Assembly: GCA_002350805.1 (NCBI GenBank)
Contig: DEFO01000017.1
Span: forward strand, 1-59,342
Length of the DNA stretch: 59,342 nucleotides
Source of the DNA: Prevotella sp. UBA2850
Lineage (GTDB): Bacteria; Bacteroidota; Bacteroidia; Bacteroidales; Bacteroidaceae
Direction of reading: 5' to 3'
Translations under genes and position numbers: made by a program
Part shown: piece by piece, positions 35,742 to 44,488 of the stretch
Layout of the letters: the number at the start of each line of letters is the position of its first letter
Position numbering within the stretch: the stretch's first letter is position 1
The notes under the pieces: model-generated
The model's input: the letters and a program-made list of their open reading frames with translations, nothing else
What the model was told of the DNA's origin: nothing
The model's database searches: none

Positions 35742-36833
35742 TTACATCAATTTAGTTTTCAATGCTTCAACAATCTCTTCGGGATCAGGAACGATACCAC
35801 CCAGACGACCGAACTGCTCTACAGGAACGGCACCGTTGATAGCCAGGCGCACATCCTGTACCATCTGACCAGCGTTGATCTCTGCTACCAGCACGCCCTT
35901 CTTTCCCTTTGCCATAGCGGCAATCTCCTTTGTGGGGAACGGCCACAAGGTGATGGGGCGGAACAGTCCCACCTTGATACCCTGCTCGCGAGCCAGCTCT
36001 ACCGACTTCTCGGCGATACGGGCTGCCGAACCGAATGCCACAATCATATACTCAGCATCGTCCATCTGCTGCATCTCATAGCGCACCTCGTTGGCCTCAA
36101 TCTCTGCATACTTCTTCTGCAGGTGCAGGTTGCGCTGCTCCATCACCTCAGGCTTCAGCTCGAGCGAGGTGACGATAGAACGCTCTTTCTTGTATTTCTT
36201 GTTGAAACCTGTCGATGCCCACGGGCACTCGCGCTCAATCTCCTCGTCGCTGCGGCGGGGCTTGAACGGAGGCAGAACCACTTTCTCCATCATCTGGCCA
36301 ATCACACCGTCGGAGAGAATCATGGCCGGATTGCGATACTTGAAAGCCAGCTCGAAAGCGAGGTCAACAAAGTCAGCCATTTCCTGAACGCTGGCCGGAG
36401 CAAGGCAAATGACCTGATAGTCACCGTTACCGCCGCCACGCGTAGCCTGGAAATAGTCGCCCTGTGAAGGCTGGATGGTACCCAGGCCTGGGCCTCCACG
36501 CTGCACATTGACAAACACGCCGGGAAGCTCTGCACCTGCCATGTAGGTAATACCTTCCTGCATCAGGGCTACACCGGGACTCGACGACGAGGTCATGGCA
36601 CGCTTACCGGCACCGGCAGCACCATAGACCATATAAATACTTGCGAGCTCGCTCTCAGCCTGTACCACCTGCATGCCAGTGGTCTCCCAGGGCTTCAGCT
36701 CGGCAAGCGTCTCAATCACTTCACTCTGCGGAGTGATGGGATAACCAAAGTATCCATCAACGCCACAACGGATGGCAGCACGGGCAATGGCCTCGTTGCC
36801 TTTCATCAATACAACTTCTCTTTCTTCTGCCAT
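35742..36833 (-). CDS. korA: 2-oxoacid:ferredoxin oxidoreductase, alpha subunit
   Basis: This 363-residue alpha subunit contains the pyrimidine-binding domain (KGNEAIARAAIRCGVDGYFGYPITPQSEV, then SSSSPGVALMQEG) and the C-terminal transketolase-like domain (VAFGSAARIAEKSV). A separate gamma gene and a separate ferredoxin gene show the four-subunit type of enzyme. It follows the ferredoxin gene korD by 4 bases. Confidence 0.92.
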   Translation of the reverse strand: MAEEREVVLMKGNEAIARAAIRCGVDGYFGYPITPQSEVIETLAELKPWETTGMQVVQAESELASIYMVYGAAGAGKRAMTSSSSPGVALMQEGITYMAGAELPGVFVNVQRGGPGLGTIQPSQGDYFQATRGGGNGDYQVICLAPASVQEMADFVDLAFELAFKYRNPAMILSDGVIGQMMEKVVLPPFKPRRSDEEIERECPWASTGFNKKYKKERSIVTSLELKPEVMEQRNLHLQKKYAEIEANEVRYEMQQMDDAEYMIVAFGSAARIAEKSVELAREQGIKVGLFRPITLWPFPTKEIAAMAKGKKGVLVAEINAGQMVQDVRLAINGAVPVEQFGRLGGIVPDPEEIVEALKTKLM

Positions 36834-36837
36834 AACC

Positions 36838-37068
36838 TTACTCCTCCATTCGTTTACGGTAAACAGTAATACATCCGTCAGGGCATACGATGCCGCACGA
36901 TGCGCAGCCTACGCATGACTCCATTTTCACAGCCTCCACATAGGGATAGCCATGCACATTAACTTTGCCAGACAAAGCAATGACCTTCTGCGGGCAGGCA
37001 ACCACGCAGAGCGAGCATCCTTTGCATCGGGCTGTGTCAATGACAATTGCTCCTTTTAATTTTGCCAT
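36838..37068 (-). CDS. korD: 2-oxoacid:ferredoxin oxidoreductase, delta (2x[4Fe-4S] ferredoxin) subunit
   Basis: This 76-residue protein carries two classical 4Fe-4S motifs, CKGCSLCVVACP and CVGCASCGIVCP, and passes electrons from the thiamine centre to ferredoxin. The ATG at 37068 (MAKLKGAIVIDT) matches the normal start; the longer frame from 37116 has a poor N-terminus. A 59-residue TPR gene lies 54 bases upstream. Confidence 0.92.
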   Translation of the reverse strand: MAKLKGAIVIDTARCKGCSLCVVACPQKVIALSGKVNVHGYPYVEAVKMESCVGCASCGIVCPDGCITVYRKRMEE

Positions 37069-37122
37069 AACGTTTTTGTTTTTGCAATCACTCTTTGCTC
37101 TCCGGCTCAAAAGCAAATCGGA

Positions 37123-37302
37123 TTACGGGTTATACATGTCTTTACAATAGTAATTAAATATATTAACAAGCATTTCTCGGGCTTGCACCGCCGGACTATC
37201 AGGGTCGAGAGCTATCGCCGCCTGATAGTTGTTAAGTGCAAGTTGAAAATTTCCTTCCTTGCGGTATTTGTTACCTAATTCATAGTATTCTTGTGCTGTC
37301 AT
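37123..37302 (-). CDS. Small single-TPR protein ahead of the kor genes
   Basis: A 59-codon minus-strand ORF encodes one tetratricopeptide unit: EYYELGNKYRKEGNF followed by QLALNNYQAAIALDPDSPA, with the consensus Gly, Ala and Pro positions, and a short C-terminal helix (EMLVNIFNYYC). It lies 13 bases downstream of folD and 54 bases upstream of korD, so it sits inside a continuous minus-strand gene run and is very likely expressed. A single TPR is too small for a superhelix, so it may dimerise or cap a partner. Function is unknown; assembly or binding of the kor complex is only a guess from position. Confidence 0.75.
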   Translation of the reverse strand: MTAQEYYELGNKYRKEGNFQLALNNYQAAIALDPDSPAVQAREMLVNIFNYYCKDMYNP

Positions 37303-37315
37303 GGGGTGTGCTCGT

Positions 37316-38194
37316 TCAACGGTAAAACTCTTTTTTGCCAGCTGCCAGCGTGTTCTTCATCAGCGAACAGATGGTCATCGGACCAACGCCACCCGGAACG
37401 GGTGTGATGAACGAGCACTTGGGAGCCACCTCGTCGAACTTCACGTCACCGTTCAAGCGGAAACCGCTCTTGCGCGAGGCGTCGGGCACACGGGTGGTGC
37501 CCACGTCGATGATCACAGCACCCTCTTTCACCATGTCGGCAGTCACAAAGTCGGGCTGTCCGATAGCCGCAATGATGATGTCGGCCTGGCGGCATTCCTC
37601 TTTCAGCGTCTTCGAGCGAGAGTGACACACGGTGACTGTCGCATCGCCATACTGCTTCTGCATCATGAGCTGAGCCATGGGCTTACCCACGATATTGCTC
37701 CGACCCAGTATGACACACTTCTTTCCACTGGTCTCGATGCCGTAGCGCTTCAACAGGGTAATGATGCCCAGCGGTGTGGCAGAGATGAAGCACGGCAGGC
37801 CAATGGCCATGCGCCCCACATTCACGGGATGGAATCCGTCGACATCCTTGCGATAGTCAATGGCCTCGATGACTTTCTGCTCGTCGATATGCTTGGGCAA
37901 CGGCAGCTGTACGATGAAACCATCTACATCGTCGTCGTTGTTGAGACGCTCCACACAAGCCAGCAACTCGGCCTCGGTGACATCATCCTCATAGCGGATG
38001 AGACTCGACTTGAAACCGCAGGCCTCACAAGCCAGAACCTTGTTCTTCACATAAGTCTCGCTACCACCATCGTGGCCAACAAGCACAGCTGCCAAATGTG
38101 GCTGCTTGCCACCGGCGGCCATGATTTGTCTCACTTCTTCAGCAATTTCAGCCTTGATGGCTGTAGATGTGGCTTTTCCGTCAATTATCTGCAT
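37316..38194 (-). CDS. folD: Bifunctional methylenetetrahydrofolate dehydrogenase/cyclohydrolase FolD
   Basis: FolD interconverts methylene-, methenyl- and formyl-tetrahydrofolate. The 292-residue protein shows the catalytic-Lys region YVKNKVLACEACG, IVQLPLPKHID, the NADP-binding GRSNIVGKPMAQLM, and the C-terminal PVPGGVGPMTICSLM. The C-terminus is normal. It lies 89 bases after ffh on the same strand and may be co-transcribed. Confidence 0.95.
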   Translation of the reverse strand: MQIIDGKATSTAIKAEIAEEVRQIMAAGGKQPHLAAVLVGHDGGSETYVKNKVLACEACGFKSSLIRYEDDVTEAELLACVERLNNDDDVDGFIVQLPLPKHIDEQKVIEAIDYRKDVDGFHPVNVGRMAIGLPCFISATPLGIITLLKRYGIETSGKKCVILGRSNIVGKPMAQLMMQKQYGDATVTVCHSRSKTLKEECRQADIIIAAIGQPDFVTADMVKEGAVIIDVGTTRVPDASRKSGFRLNGDVKFDEVAPKCSFITPVPGGVGPMTICSLMKNTLAAGKKEFYR

Positions 38195-38283
38195 GTATTC
38201 TATTTGTTTACTATGATTCTTACTTATTTACAACGAAACTCAAACTCAAAGGAGTCAGCCGGTTCCTTGATGCTTCTGAATCT

Positions 38284-39627
38284 CTAGAACTTGGGCATCT
38301 TGGGCATTCCCTTCATCATGCCGGCCATCTTGCCCATGCCACCGCCCGTCACCATCTTCATCATCTTACGGGTCTGGTCGAACTGCTTAATCAGTCGGTT
38401 CACCTCCTGAATATTCGTACCACTACCCTTGGCTATGCGCTGGCGGCGACTGGTATTCAGAATCTCGGGATGCGTGCGCTCTTTGGGTGTCATGCTCTGG
38501 ATGATAGCCTCGATACCCTTGAAGGCGTTATCGTCGATATCGATATCCTTGATGGCCTTGCCCACGCCGGGAATCATCGAGGCGAGGTCTTTCAGGTTAC
38601 CCATCTTCTTGATTTGATTAATCTGATTGAGGAAATCGTTAAAGTCGAACTTGTTCTTCTGTATTTTCTTCTGCAGACGGCGGGCCTCTTCCTCGTCGTA
38701 CTGCTCTTGGGCACGCTCCACAAGACTGACGATGTCGCCCATGCCCAGAATACGGTCGGCCATACGTGAGGGATGGAATGCATCGATGGCTTCCATCTTC
38801 TCGCCGGTACCTACGAACTTGATAGGCTTGGTGACCACCGAGCGGATGGAGAGGGCTGCACCACCACGGGTATCACCGTCGAGTTTAGTCAGCACGACAC
38901 CATCGAAATCGAGCCGGTCGTTGAACTCCTTGGCTGTGTTCACCGCATCCTGACCCGTCATCGAGTCAACCACGAAGAGGGTCTCGTCGGGCTGCACGGC
39001 ATTCTTCAGAGTCTCTATCTCGTTCATCATCTCTTCGTCGATAGCCAGACGGCCGGCGGTATCGATGATGACCACGTCGTTACCCTTGGCCTTCGCCTCG
39101 GCAATGGCGTGATGGGCAATCTCTACTACGTTCTTGTTGTCGTCCTCGCTATACACGGGAACGGCTATCTGACCAGCCACAACCTTCAACTGCTGAATGG
39201 CTGCTGGACGATAGACGTCGCAGGCTACCAGCAGTGGACGCTTGTGCTGCTTCTGCTTCAACATATTAGCCAACTTACCGCTGAAGGTGGTCTTACCCGA
39301 ACCTTGCAGTCCCGACATGAGGATGATGGCGGGTTTCGACTTCAGGTTCAGCCCTACCGACTCTCCTCCCATCAGTTCTGCAAGCTCATCATGCACCAAT
39401 TTCACCATCAGCTGACCAGGCTTCACGGCATTGAGCACATTCATGCCCATCGCCTTCTGCTTCACCGTGTCGGTGAAAGTCTTAGCCACCTTGTAGTTGA
39501 CGTCGGCATCAAGCAACGCGCGGCGCACATCTTTCAATGTTTCGGCAACATTGATCTCGGTGATTTTTCCCTCACCCTTCAGGATTTTAAACGATCGTTC
39601 TAGTCTGTCACTAAGATTTTCAAACAT
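38284..39627 (-). CDS. ffh: Signal recognition particle protein Ffh (SRP54)
   Basis: Ffh binds 4.5S RNA and signal sequences to direct membrane proteins to FtsY. The 447-residue protein has the N domain, the G domain with P-loop GLQGSGKTT (near residue 110), DTAGRL and TKLDGDTRGG, and a methionine-rich C-terminal M domain (RKMMKMVTGGGMGKMAGMMKGMPKM). Length and ending are standard. Its own -7 box lies at 39690-39697. Confidence 0.96.
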   Translation of the reverse strand: MFENLSDRLERSFKILKGEGKITEINVAETLKDVRRALLDADVNYKVAKTFTDTVKQKAMGMNVLNAVKPGQLMVKLVHDELAELMGGESVGLNLKSKPAIILMSGLQGSGKTTFSGKLANMLKQKQHKRPLLVACDVYRPAAIQQLKVVAGQIAVPVYSEDDNKNVVEIAHHAIAEAKAKGNDVVIIDTAGRLAIDEEMMNEIETLKNAVQPDETLFVVDSMTGQDAVNTAKEFNDRLDFDGVVLTKLDGDTRGGAALSIRSVVTKPIKFVGTGEKMEAIDAFHPSRMADRILGMGDIVSLVERAQEQYDEEEARRLQKKIQKNKFDFNDFLNQINQIKKMGNLKDLASMIPGVGKAIKDIDIDDNAFKGIEAIIQSMTPKERTHPEILNTSRRQRIAKGSGTNIQEVNRLIKQFDQTRKMMKMVTGGGMGKMAGMMKGMPKMPKF

Positions 39628-39689
39628 ATTTTGACTATTGTTTCTTTTATTTATTCGCTATTTATGCAATATCAGAAAGATAAGCATTG

Positions 39690-39697
39690 CAAAGGTA
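39690..39697 (-). promoter_or_regulatory. -7 promoter box of ffh
   Basis: TACCTTTG on the minus strand, 63 bases before the ffh ATG. It may also serve folD and the genes beyond. Confidence 0.6.
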
Positions 39698-39868
39698 AGA
39701 ATTTTTTTTCATACTGCACACCACCAACGCTCTATTTTTAGAATTTTAATGAATAAATCTTGAAGAAATGTGTGTTAGACACCTCTAAATGGAACAAATG
39801 ACGTTCTGTTTGCGAAAAAACAATGAAGAAAAAACAGTCTCTCGCTTTTCGAATAAAAATAAAATGCT

Positions 39869-39876
39869 TACTTTTG
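39869..39876 (+). promoter_or_regulatory. -7 promoter box of the lipoprotein phosphoesterase gene
   Basis: TACTTTTG, 23 bases before the ATG at 39899; predicted leader about 16 nt. Confidence 0.6.
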
Positions 39877-39898
39877 CACCGTCTTTTCAAGGTGGTTT

Positions 39899-40696
39899 AT
39901 GTATAAATTGCTGATTATCTTCATACTGTTGCTGACGGCCTGCACCCCATCATTCGACACGCATCCCTACGACGTCGACTATAAGGGTGAGAAGGACATC
40001 AATGCGCATCATATTGCCGAGATTGAAAGGCTATGTGCACAGAAAGACACGCTGCGCATCGCAGTAATGAGCGATACCCACGGATGGTACAGCGACACTC
40101 GCGACATCATCAACGACATCAACTACCAGCCAGCTATCGACTTTGTGATTCACGGTGGTGACCTTACCGACACGGGCACCCACAAAGAGTTCGAATGGGT
40201 GCGCGACTTGCTTGGCAAGCTCAACAAGCCCTATGTGGCCATCATCGGCAACCACGACTTTCTGGGTACAGGCGATCAGAGCTACACGACTATTTTCGGC
40301 CGAACAGACTTCTGCTTCATCGCCAACCGCATCAAGTTCATATGCCTCAACACCAATGCCACAGAATACGACTACCTGGCCGCCGTGCCCAATTTCGATT
40401 TCATGGAAACGGCTGTCACGGCAGACTCTGCGTCGTTCGACCGAACCATCGTCGTCATGCATGCCAGGCCCTACAGCGACCAGTTCAACAACAATGTGGC
40501 CAAGGCATTCCAGCGTTACCTGCATTTGTTTCCCGGCATCATGTTCTGCATCAGTGCTCACGACCATAGCATACAGGCCGACAATCTCTACGGCGACGGT
40601 CTGATGTTCTACGGCATCGACTGTGCTGAGCATCGCAACTACCACATTTTCACTATTACCAAGGAGGGCTACAGCTATGAGGTGGTGCATGTTTAG
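39899..40696 (+). CDS. Lipoprotein calcineurin-like metallophosphoesterase
   Basis: This 265-residue protein starts with a lipoprotein signal (lipobox LLTAC, Cys15) and continues into a calcineurin-type metallophosphoesterase: MSDTHGW, HGGDLTDTGT, IGNHDF, VMHARP and SAHDHS supply the expected Asp, His and Asn metal ligands. It is probably membrane-anchored and acts on phosphoesters in the envelope; the substrate is unknown. The next gene overlaps its 3' end by 20 bases, so the two are translationally linked. Confidence 0.87.
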   Translation: MYKLLIIFILLLTACTPSFDTHPYDVDYKGEKDINAHHIAEIERLCAQKDTLRIAVMSDTHGWYSDTRDIINDINYQPAIDFVIHGGDLTDTGTHKEFEWVRDLLGKLNKPYVAIIGNHDFLGTGDQSYTTIFGRTDFCFIANRIKFICLNTNATEYDYLAAVPNFDFMETAVTADSASFDRTIVVMHARPYSDQFNNNVAKAFQRYLHLFPGIMFCISAHDHSIQADNLYGDGLMFYGIDCAEHRNYHIFTITKEGYSYEVVHV

Positions 40697-41336
40697 TCTG
40701 ATACTTCTCATTTGCTTCACGCGCATGTCAGCGGAGGAGATACAGGCCGACAGTTCTGTCGTGTCGCCATCTCACTATGACAAGAAAGTTGCGAAGTATC
40801 ACCAGCGTTGGGACGCCCTCATTCCTACGCAGTTCATCATCCAGAATGCCGGCAACATGGGCAAGGTGTCGATGGGACTGGGATGGGACTACGGCAAGCG
40901 CAACCAATGGGAGACCCACGTGCTCTTCGGCCTCATTCCCAAGCACGAGAGCACTCGCGCCAAACTCACCATGACCATCAAAGAGACATTCATTCCCTGG
41001 CAAATAGACTTGAAAGGAGGCTGGGACATAGAGCCTCTTACCACAGGTGCTTATCTGAACACCGTCTTCGGACATGAGTTCTGGGGACACCAGCCCAGCC
41101 GCTACCCCGACAGCTACTATGACTTCCTTTCCACCAAAGCCCGTATCAATGTGTTCCTGGGGCAACGGGTGACATGGATGATACCCGACAAAAAGCGCAA
41201 AACGGCCAAGAGCATCACAGCGTTTTACGAACTGAGCACGTGCGACTTATACGTGCGGGCGATGGTTGTCGACCATTACATCAAGCCGAAAGACATTGTC
41301 GGTCTGTCGCTGGGACTTAAATTCCAATTCATGTAA
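40677..41336 (+). CDS. Exported protein of unknown function, possible outer-membrane barrel
   Basis: This 219-residue protein begins with a signal peptide (MRWCMFSLILLICFTRMSA) and then shows alternating polar/nonpolar stretches with aromatic residues (GKVSMGLGWDYGKRNQWETHVLFGLIP, closing IVGLSLGLKFQFM). The terminal Phe-Gln-Phe-Met strand is suggestive of an outer-membrane barrel. No family recognised. The start at 40677 overlaps the phosphoesterase gene by 20 bases, and its 3' end overlaps the convergent regulator gene by 8 bases. Confidence 0.65.
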   Translation: MRWCMFSLILLICFTRMSAEEIQADSSVVSPSHYDKKVAKYHQRWDALIPTQFIIQNAGNMGKVSMGLGWDYGKRNQWETHVLFGLIPKHESTRAKLTMTIKETFIPWQIDLKGGWDIEPLTTGAYLNTVFGHEFWGHQPSRYPDSYYDFLSTKARINVFLGQRVTWMIPDKKRKTAKSITAFYELSTCDLYVRAMVVDHYIKPKDIVGLSLGLKFQFM

Positions 41337-41994
41337 GACCGGAAGGCTTTAAAACCTTGATGTGCCTTCCATCATAATCGATGATGCCCTCTTGCTTCAG
41401 CTCGTTCAGACAACGCTGCAGGGAATACTTCTGAACGCCAAAGCTCTCAGCCATTTCCTGTCGCGAGAGGGTCAGCATCAAATCGGTCGTGCCCTGCCGC
41501 ACGATTTCCTCTTGCAAGTAGAAACACAACCGCTCTTTCACACTCATCGACAGCATACTCACACGCTTCGTAAGATGTGCGACGATATTGGAAATCACCT
41601 TGATAAAATTCAGGTACAACCGAGGCTCCACGCTGAAAAGATTCTCCAGGTCATCGGGCATCAGACGAAACACATAGGCCTCTGTCGAGGCTTCAACGGT
41701 TACCGGATAAACATTGTTCTTGGCATAGAGAAATGCTGGCGCCAGCATATTGCCCGAATGGTGAAGGCTCATGCGCACCGAATGGCCAAAGGGACTGGCC
41801 ACTTTGGCTATCATCTCGCCTTTCACCACTATATCAATATGAAGGCAGGGGTCGCCGGCTATGGCAAATATCTCGCCCTTGGCATAGCGCACCACACGAT
41901 ATCTCACGGCATGCATCAGACTCATGATATCCTCAGCGGTAAAGCCTTGAAACAACGGACACCTCTTCAGTCCGTTCAATGTATCAATATCCAT
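41329..41994 (-). CDS. Crp/Fnr family transcription regulator
   Basis: This 221-residue protein has an N-terminal cyclic-nucleotide-binding-type beta roll (CPLFQGFTAEDIMSLM to about residue 120), a dimer helix and a C-terminal winged HTH (LTLSRQEMAESFGVQKYSLQRCLNELKQEGII). No Cys cluster typical of oxygen-sensing Fnr is seen at the N-terminus. It is divergent from nrfHA, 176 bases apart, and is a good candidate regulator of nitrite reduction; an imperfect palindrome lies ahead of nrfH at 42068-42084. The ATG at 41994 gives the normal N-terminus. Confidence 0.87.
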   Translation of the reverse strand: MDIDTLNGLKRCPLFQGFTAEDIMSLMHAVRYRVVRYAKGEIFAIAGDPCLHIDIVVKGEMIAKVASPFGHSVRMSLHHSGNMLAPAFLYAKNNVYPVTVEASTEAYVFRLMPDDLENLFSVEPRLYLNFIKVISNIVAHLTKRVSMLSMSVKERLCFYLQEEIVRQGTTDLMLTLSRQEMAESFGVQKYSLQRCLNELKQEGIIDYDGRHIKVLKPSGLT

Positions 41995-42067
41995 AGGTAT
42001 ATACTTTTCATGCAAATGTAAGGAAAAACACAGATAAAAGCCCTGTTTTAACATTAATTATACAAAC

Positions 42068-42084
42068 GGATAACATTTGTTACC
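42068..42084. promoter_or_regulatory. Candidate Crp/Fnr-type operator ahead of nrfH
   Basis: GGATAACATTTGTTACC is an imperfect inverted repeat (GG-TAAC / GTTACC). Its centre at 42076 is about 45 bases before the predicted nrfH transcript start (about 42121), where a Crp/Fnr activator would touch RNA polymerase. The Crp/Fnr gene is divergent just upstream. Confidence 0.4.
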
Positions 42085-42106
42085 TTATAATATCCACATT
42101 AATGGG

Positions 42107-42114
42107 TATTTTTG
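42107..42114 (+). promoter_or_regulatory. -7 promoter box of nrfHA
   Basis: TATTTTTG matches TAnnTTTG, 57 bases before the nrfH ATG; predicted leader about 50 nt. Confidence 0.6.
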
Positions 42115-42170
42115 CAAACGTAAGCATTAAAAACACAGAATCTGGTAACTAAAAACCGAAAGCAAAACAG

Positions 42171-42764
42171 ATGAAAGCGTTACAAGACATAAAAAACATG
42201 TTCTCGTACAAGCAGAAGGTCTTTCTGATTGTATGCGCCGGTATCGTGATAGGACTGGGAGCCCTATTCCTTTATCTGCTGCGCGCGCATACTTACATTG
42301 CCGACGACCCGTCAGCTTGCGTGAACTGTCATATCATGACTCCCTACTATGCCTCATGGTCGCACTCCTCTCATGGTCGCGACGCCACCTGCAACGACTG
42401 CCACGTGCCTCACCAGAACCTGGCCATGAAATATGGTTTCAAGGCTATGGACGGCATGAAGCATGTGGCTTACTTCGTTACGCATTCCGAGCGGCAGGCC
42501 ATCATGGCCGAAGACATGAGTGCGCAGGTCATCATGGACAATTGCATCCGCTGCCACACACAGCTCAACCAGGAATTCGTCAAGACCGGTCGCATGGGAT
42601 ACATGAAGACCAAGCGCGACGAGGGAAAAGCCTGCTGGGACTGCCACCGCAATGTGCCTCACGGCGGCATGAACTCGCTCTCGTCTACGCCCAATGCCGA
42701 GGGCGTCACTCCCCTGCCGCCCAGTCCGGTGCCCGAGTGGCTGCAGCGCCTGATGAGCAAGTAA
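42171..42764 (+). CDS. nrfH: Cytochrome c nitrite reductase membrane subunit NrfH
   Basis: NrfH is a membrane-anchored NapC/NirT-family tetrahaem cytochrome that carries electrons from menaquinol to NrfA. The 197-residue protein has one N-terminal membrane helix (VFLIVCAGIVIGLGALFLYLL) and four haem motifs: CVNCH, CNDCH, CIRCH and CWDCH. nrfA follows 85 bases later. Confidence 0.94.
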   Translation: MKALQDIKNMFSYKQKVFLIVCAGIVIGLGALFLYLLRAHTYIADDPSACVNCHIMTPYYASWSHSSHGRDATCNDCHVPHQNLAMKYGFKAMDGMKHVAYFVTHSERQAIMAEDMSAQVIMDNCIRCHTQLNQEFVKTGRMGYMKTKRDEGKACWDCHRNVPHGGMNSLSSTPNAEGVTPLPPSPVPEWLQRLMSK

Positions 42765-42849
42765 TCACAGCATATTGAGGAAAAAGACATACAACCGAAG
42801 GAATTTTTAAAAACATATATATTAAGGAAATTAAAAAAACAAATATATT

Positions 42850-44337
42850 ATGGCAAAACAACTGAAGAAATGGCAAGGATGGACATTGTTCGGAGGAGCA
42901 ATGGTCGTCGTCTTTCTGCTGGGTCTGCTCGTCTCATCGCTGATGGAGCGCCGCGCAGAAGTAGCAAGTGTGTTCAACAACAAGCGCACGCAGTTTACCG
43001 ATTCTATTATCGCCCAAAACGAAAAGTTCAAGGCCGACTATCCGCGTGAGTACGAGACTTGGTCGATGACCGAGGACACCTCGTTTGTCAGCAAGTACAA
43101 CAGCTCGCAGGAAGTCGACGTGCTGGAGCAGCGTCCCGAGATGGTTGTTCTCTGGGCTGGCTATGCTTTCTCGCGCCACTATAACACACCCCGTGGCCAC
43201 AAGCACGCCCTCGACGACATGCGCAAGATTCTGCGTACCGGCAATCCGGGCATCGACGGCGACAAGGACATGCAGCCTGCCACCTGCTGGACTTGTAAGG
43301 GTCCCGATGTGCCCCGCATGATGCGCGAGCTGGGCACTGGTGAGTTCTACCACAAGCGTTGGAGCGAGCTGGGACACGAGATCCACAACACCATCGGATG
43401 CTCCGACTGCCACGACGCCCGCACCATGGACCTCAAGCCTGCACGCCCCGCCCTCTACGAGGCATGGGCCCGCGCCGGCAAGGACGTGAAGAAAGCCGGC
43501 CACCAGGAGATGCGCTCGCTGGTCTGCGCACAGTGCCACACCGAGTATTACTTCGACAAGGAGACCGACTACCTGAACTTCCCTCAGAACTACGGCCTTA
43601 CCTGCGAGGATGCTGAGAAATGGTACGACGAGATTGGTTTCTACGACTATATCCACCCGCTGTCGAAGACGCCTATCCTGAAGGCTCAGCACCCGGGCTA
43701 TGAGATTGCCAAGCAGGGCATCCATGCCCAGCGCGGCGTGAGCTGTGCCGACTGCCACATGCCTTACAAGAGTGAGGGTGGTGTGAAATTCACCGACCAC
43801 CACATCATGTCGCCGCTGGCCAATATCGACCGCACCTGCCAGACCTGCCACCGCCAGGATGCCGAGGTGCTGCGCCAAAACGTCTACGAGCGTCAGGAGA
43901 AGTGCACCGAGGTGCGCAACCGCGCCGAGCAAGAGCTGGCCCGTGCCCACTTCGAGGCTAAGTTCATCATCGACAAGGGTGCCAGCGAGGCCGAGATGAA
44001 GCCCATTCAGGCGCTGCTCCGTAAGAGCCAGTGGCGCTGGGACTATGCCATCGCTTCCCACGGTGCCACCTTCCATGCCCCGCAAGAGGTGACCCGTCTG
44101 CTCGCCAATGCCGTTGACTATGCCCAGCAGGCCCGCCTCCTCATTGCCAAGGTGGCAGCCCGCCACGGACATACTGGCGACATCCCCGTGCCCGACTATT
44201 CGACAAAGGCCAAGGCTCAGATGGCCATCGGACTCGACATGCCCACGCTGAAAGCCAAGAAGCAGAAGTTCCTCGAGACCATCGTTCCCAAGTGGATTGA
44301 GGACGCCAAGAAGAATGGCAAGCTCATCGAGATTTAG
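42850..44337 (+). CDS. nrfA: Pentahaem cytochrome c nitrite reductase NrfA
   Basis: NrfA reduces nitrite to ammonium with six electrons. The 495-residue protein has an N-terminal signal anchor, the unusual active-site haem motif CWTCK at residues 146-150 (Lys as axial ligand), and CSDCH, CAQCH, CADCH and CQTCH for the other haems. NYGLTCED and YKSEGG fit the family. The downstream ResB/CcsA genes supply haem attachment. A hairpin follows the gene at 44360. Confidence 0.96.
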   Translation: MAKQLKKWQGWTLFGGAMVVVFLLGLLVSSLMERRAEVASVFNNKRTQFTDSIIAQNEKFKADYPREYETWSMTEDTSFVSKYNSSQEVDVLEQRPEMVVLWAGYAFSRHYNTPRGHKHALDDMRKILRTGNPGIDGDKDMQPATCWTCKGPDVPRMMRELGTGEFYHKRWSELGHEIHNTIGCSDCHDARTMDLKPARPALYEAWARAGKDVKKAGHQEMRSLVCAQCHTEYYFDKETDYLNFPQNYGLTCEDAEKWYDEIGFYDYIHPLSKTPILKAQHPGYEIAKQGIHAQRGVSCADCHMPYKSEGGVKFTDHHIMSPLANIDRTCQTCHRQDAEVLRQNVYERQEKCTEVRNRAEQELARAHFEAKFIIDKGASEAEMKPIQALLRKSQWRWDYAIASHGATFHAPQEVTRLLANAVDYAQQARLLIAKVAARHGHTGDIPVPDYSTKAKAQMAIGLDMPTLKAKKQKFLETIVPKWIEDAKKNGKLIEI

Positions 44338-44359
44338 TCTATCACTCTTCATACCCACG

Positions 44360-44401
44360 AATCGCGGATGAGATGGAGCCGTTTTCCGAGCATCCGCGAT
44401 T
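44360..44401 (+). terminator. Hairpin between nrfA and resB
   Basis: AATCGCGGATG (44360-44370) pairs perfectly with CATCCGCGATT (44391-44401). Only a short T stretch follows, so it may be a partial terminator that lowers expression of resB-ccsA relative to nrfA, or an mRNA 3'-end stabiliser. Confidence 0.6.
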
Positions 44402-44488
44402 CTTTATGCGACTGACGGAATGAGTTCTAGTAAGAAATGATCATCACCCAATTGAGAAACTACGTTTCATCCAACACACTCTAAATCT

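Noticed and set aside
44360..44401. Hairpin after nrfA as a full terminator of the operon
   Set aside because: The T stretch is short and resB-ccsA, which fit the pathway, lie directly downstream; kept as a weak or partial terminator.
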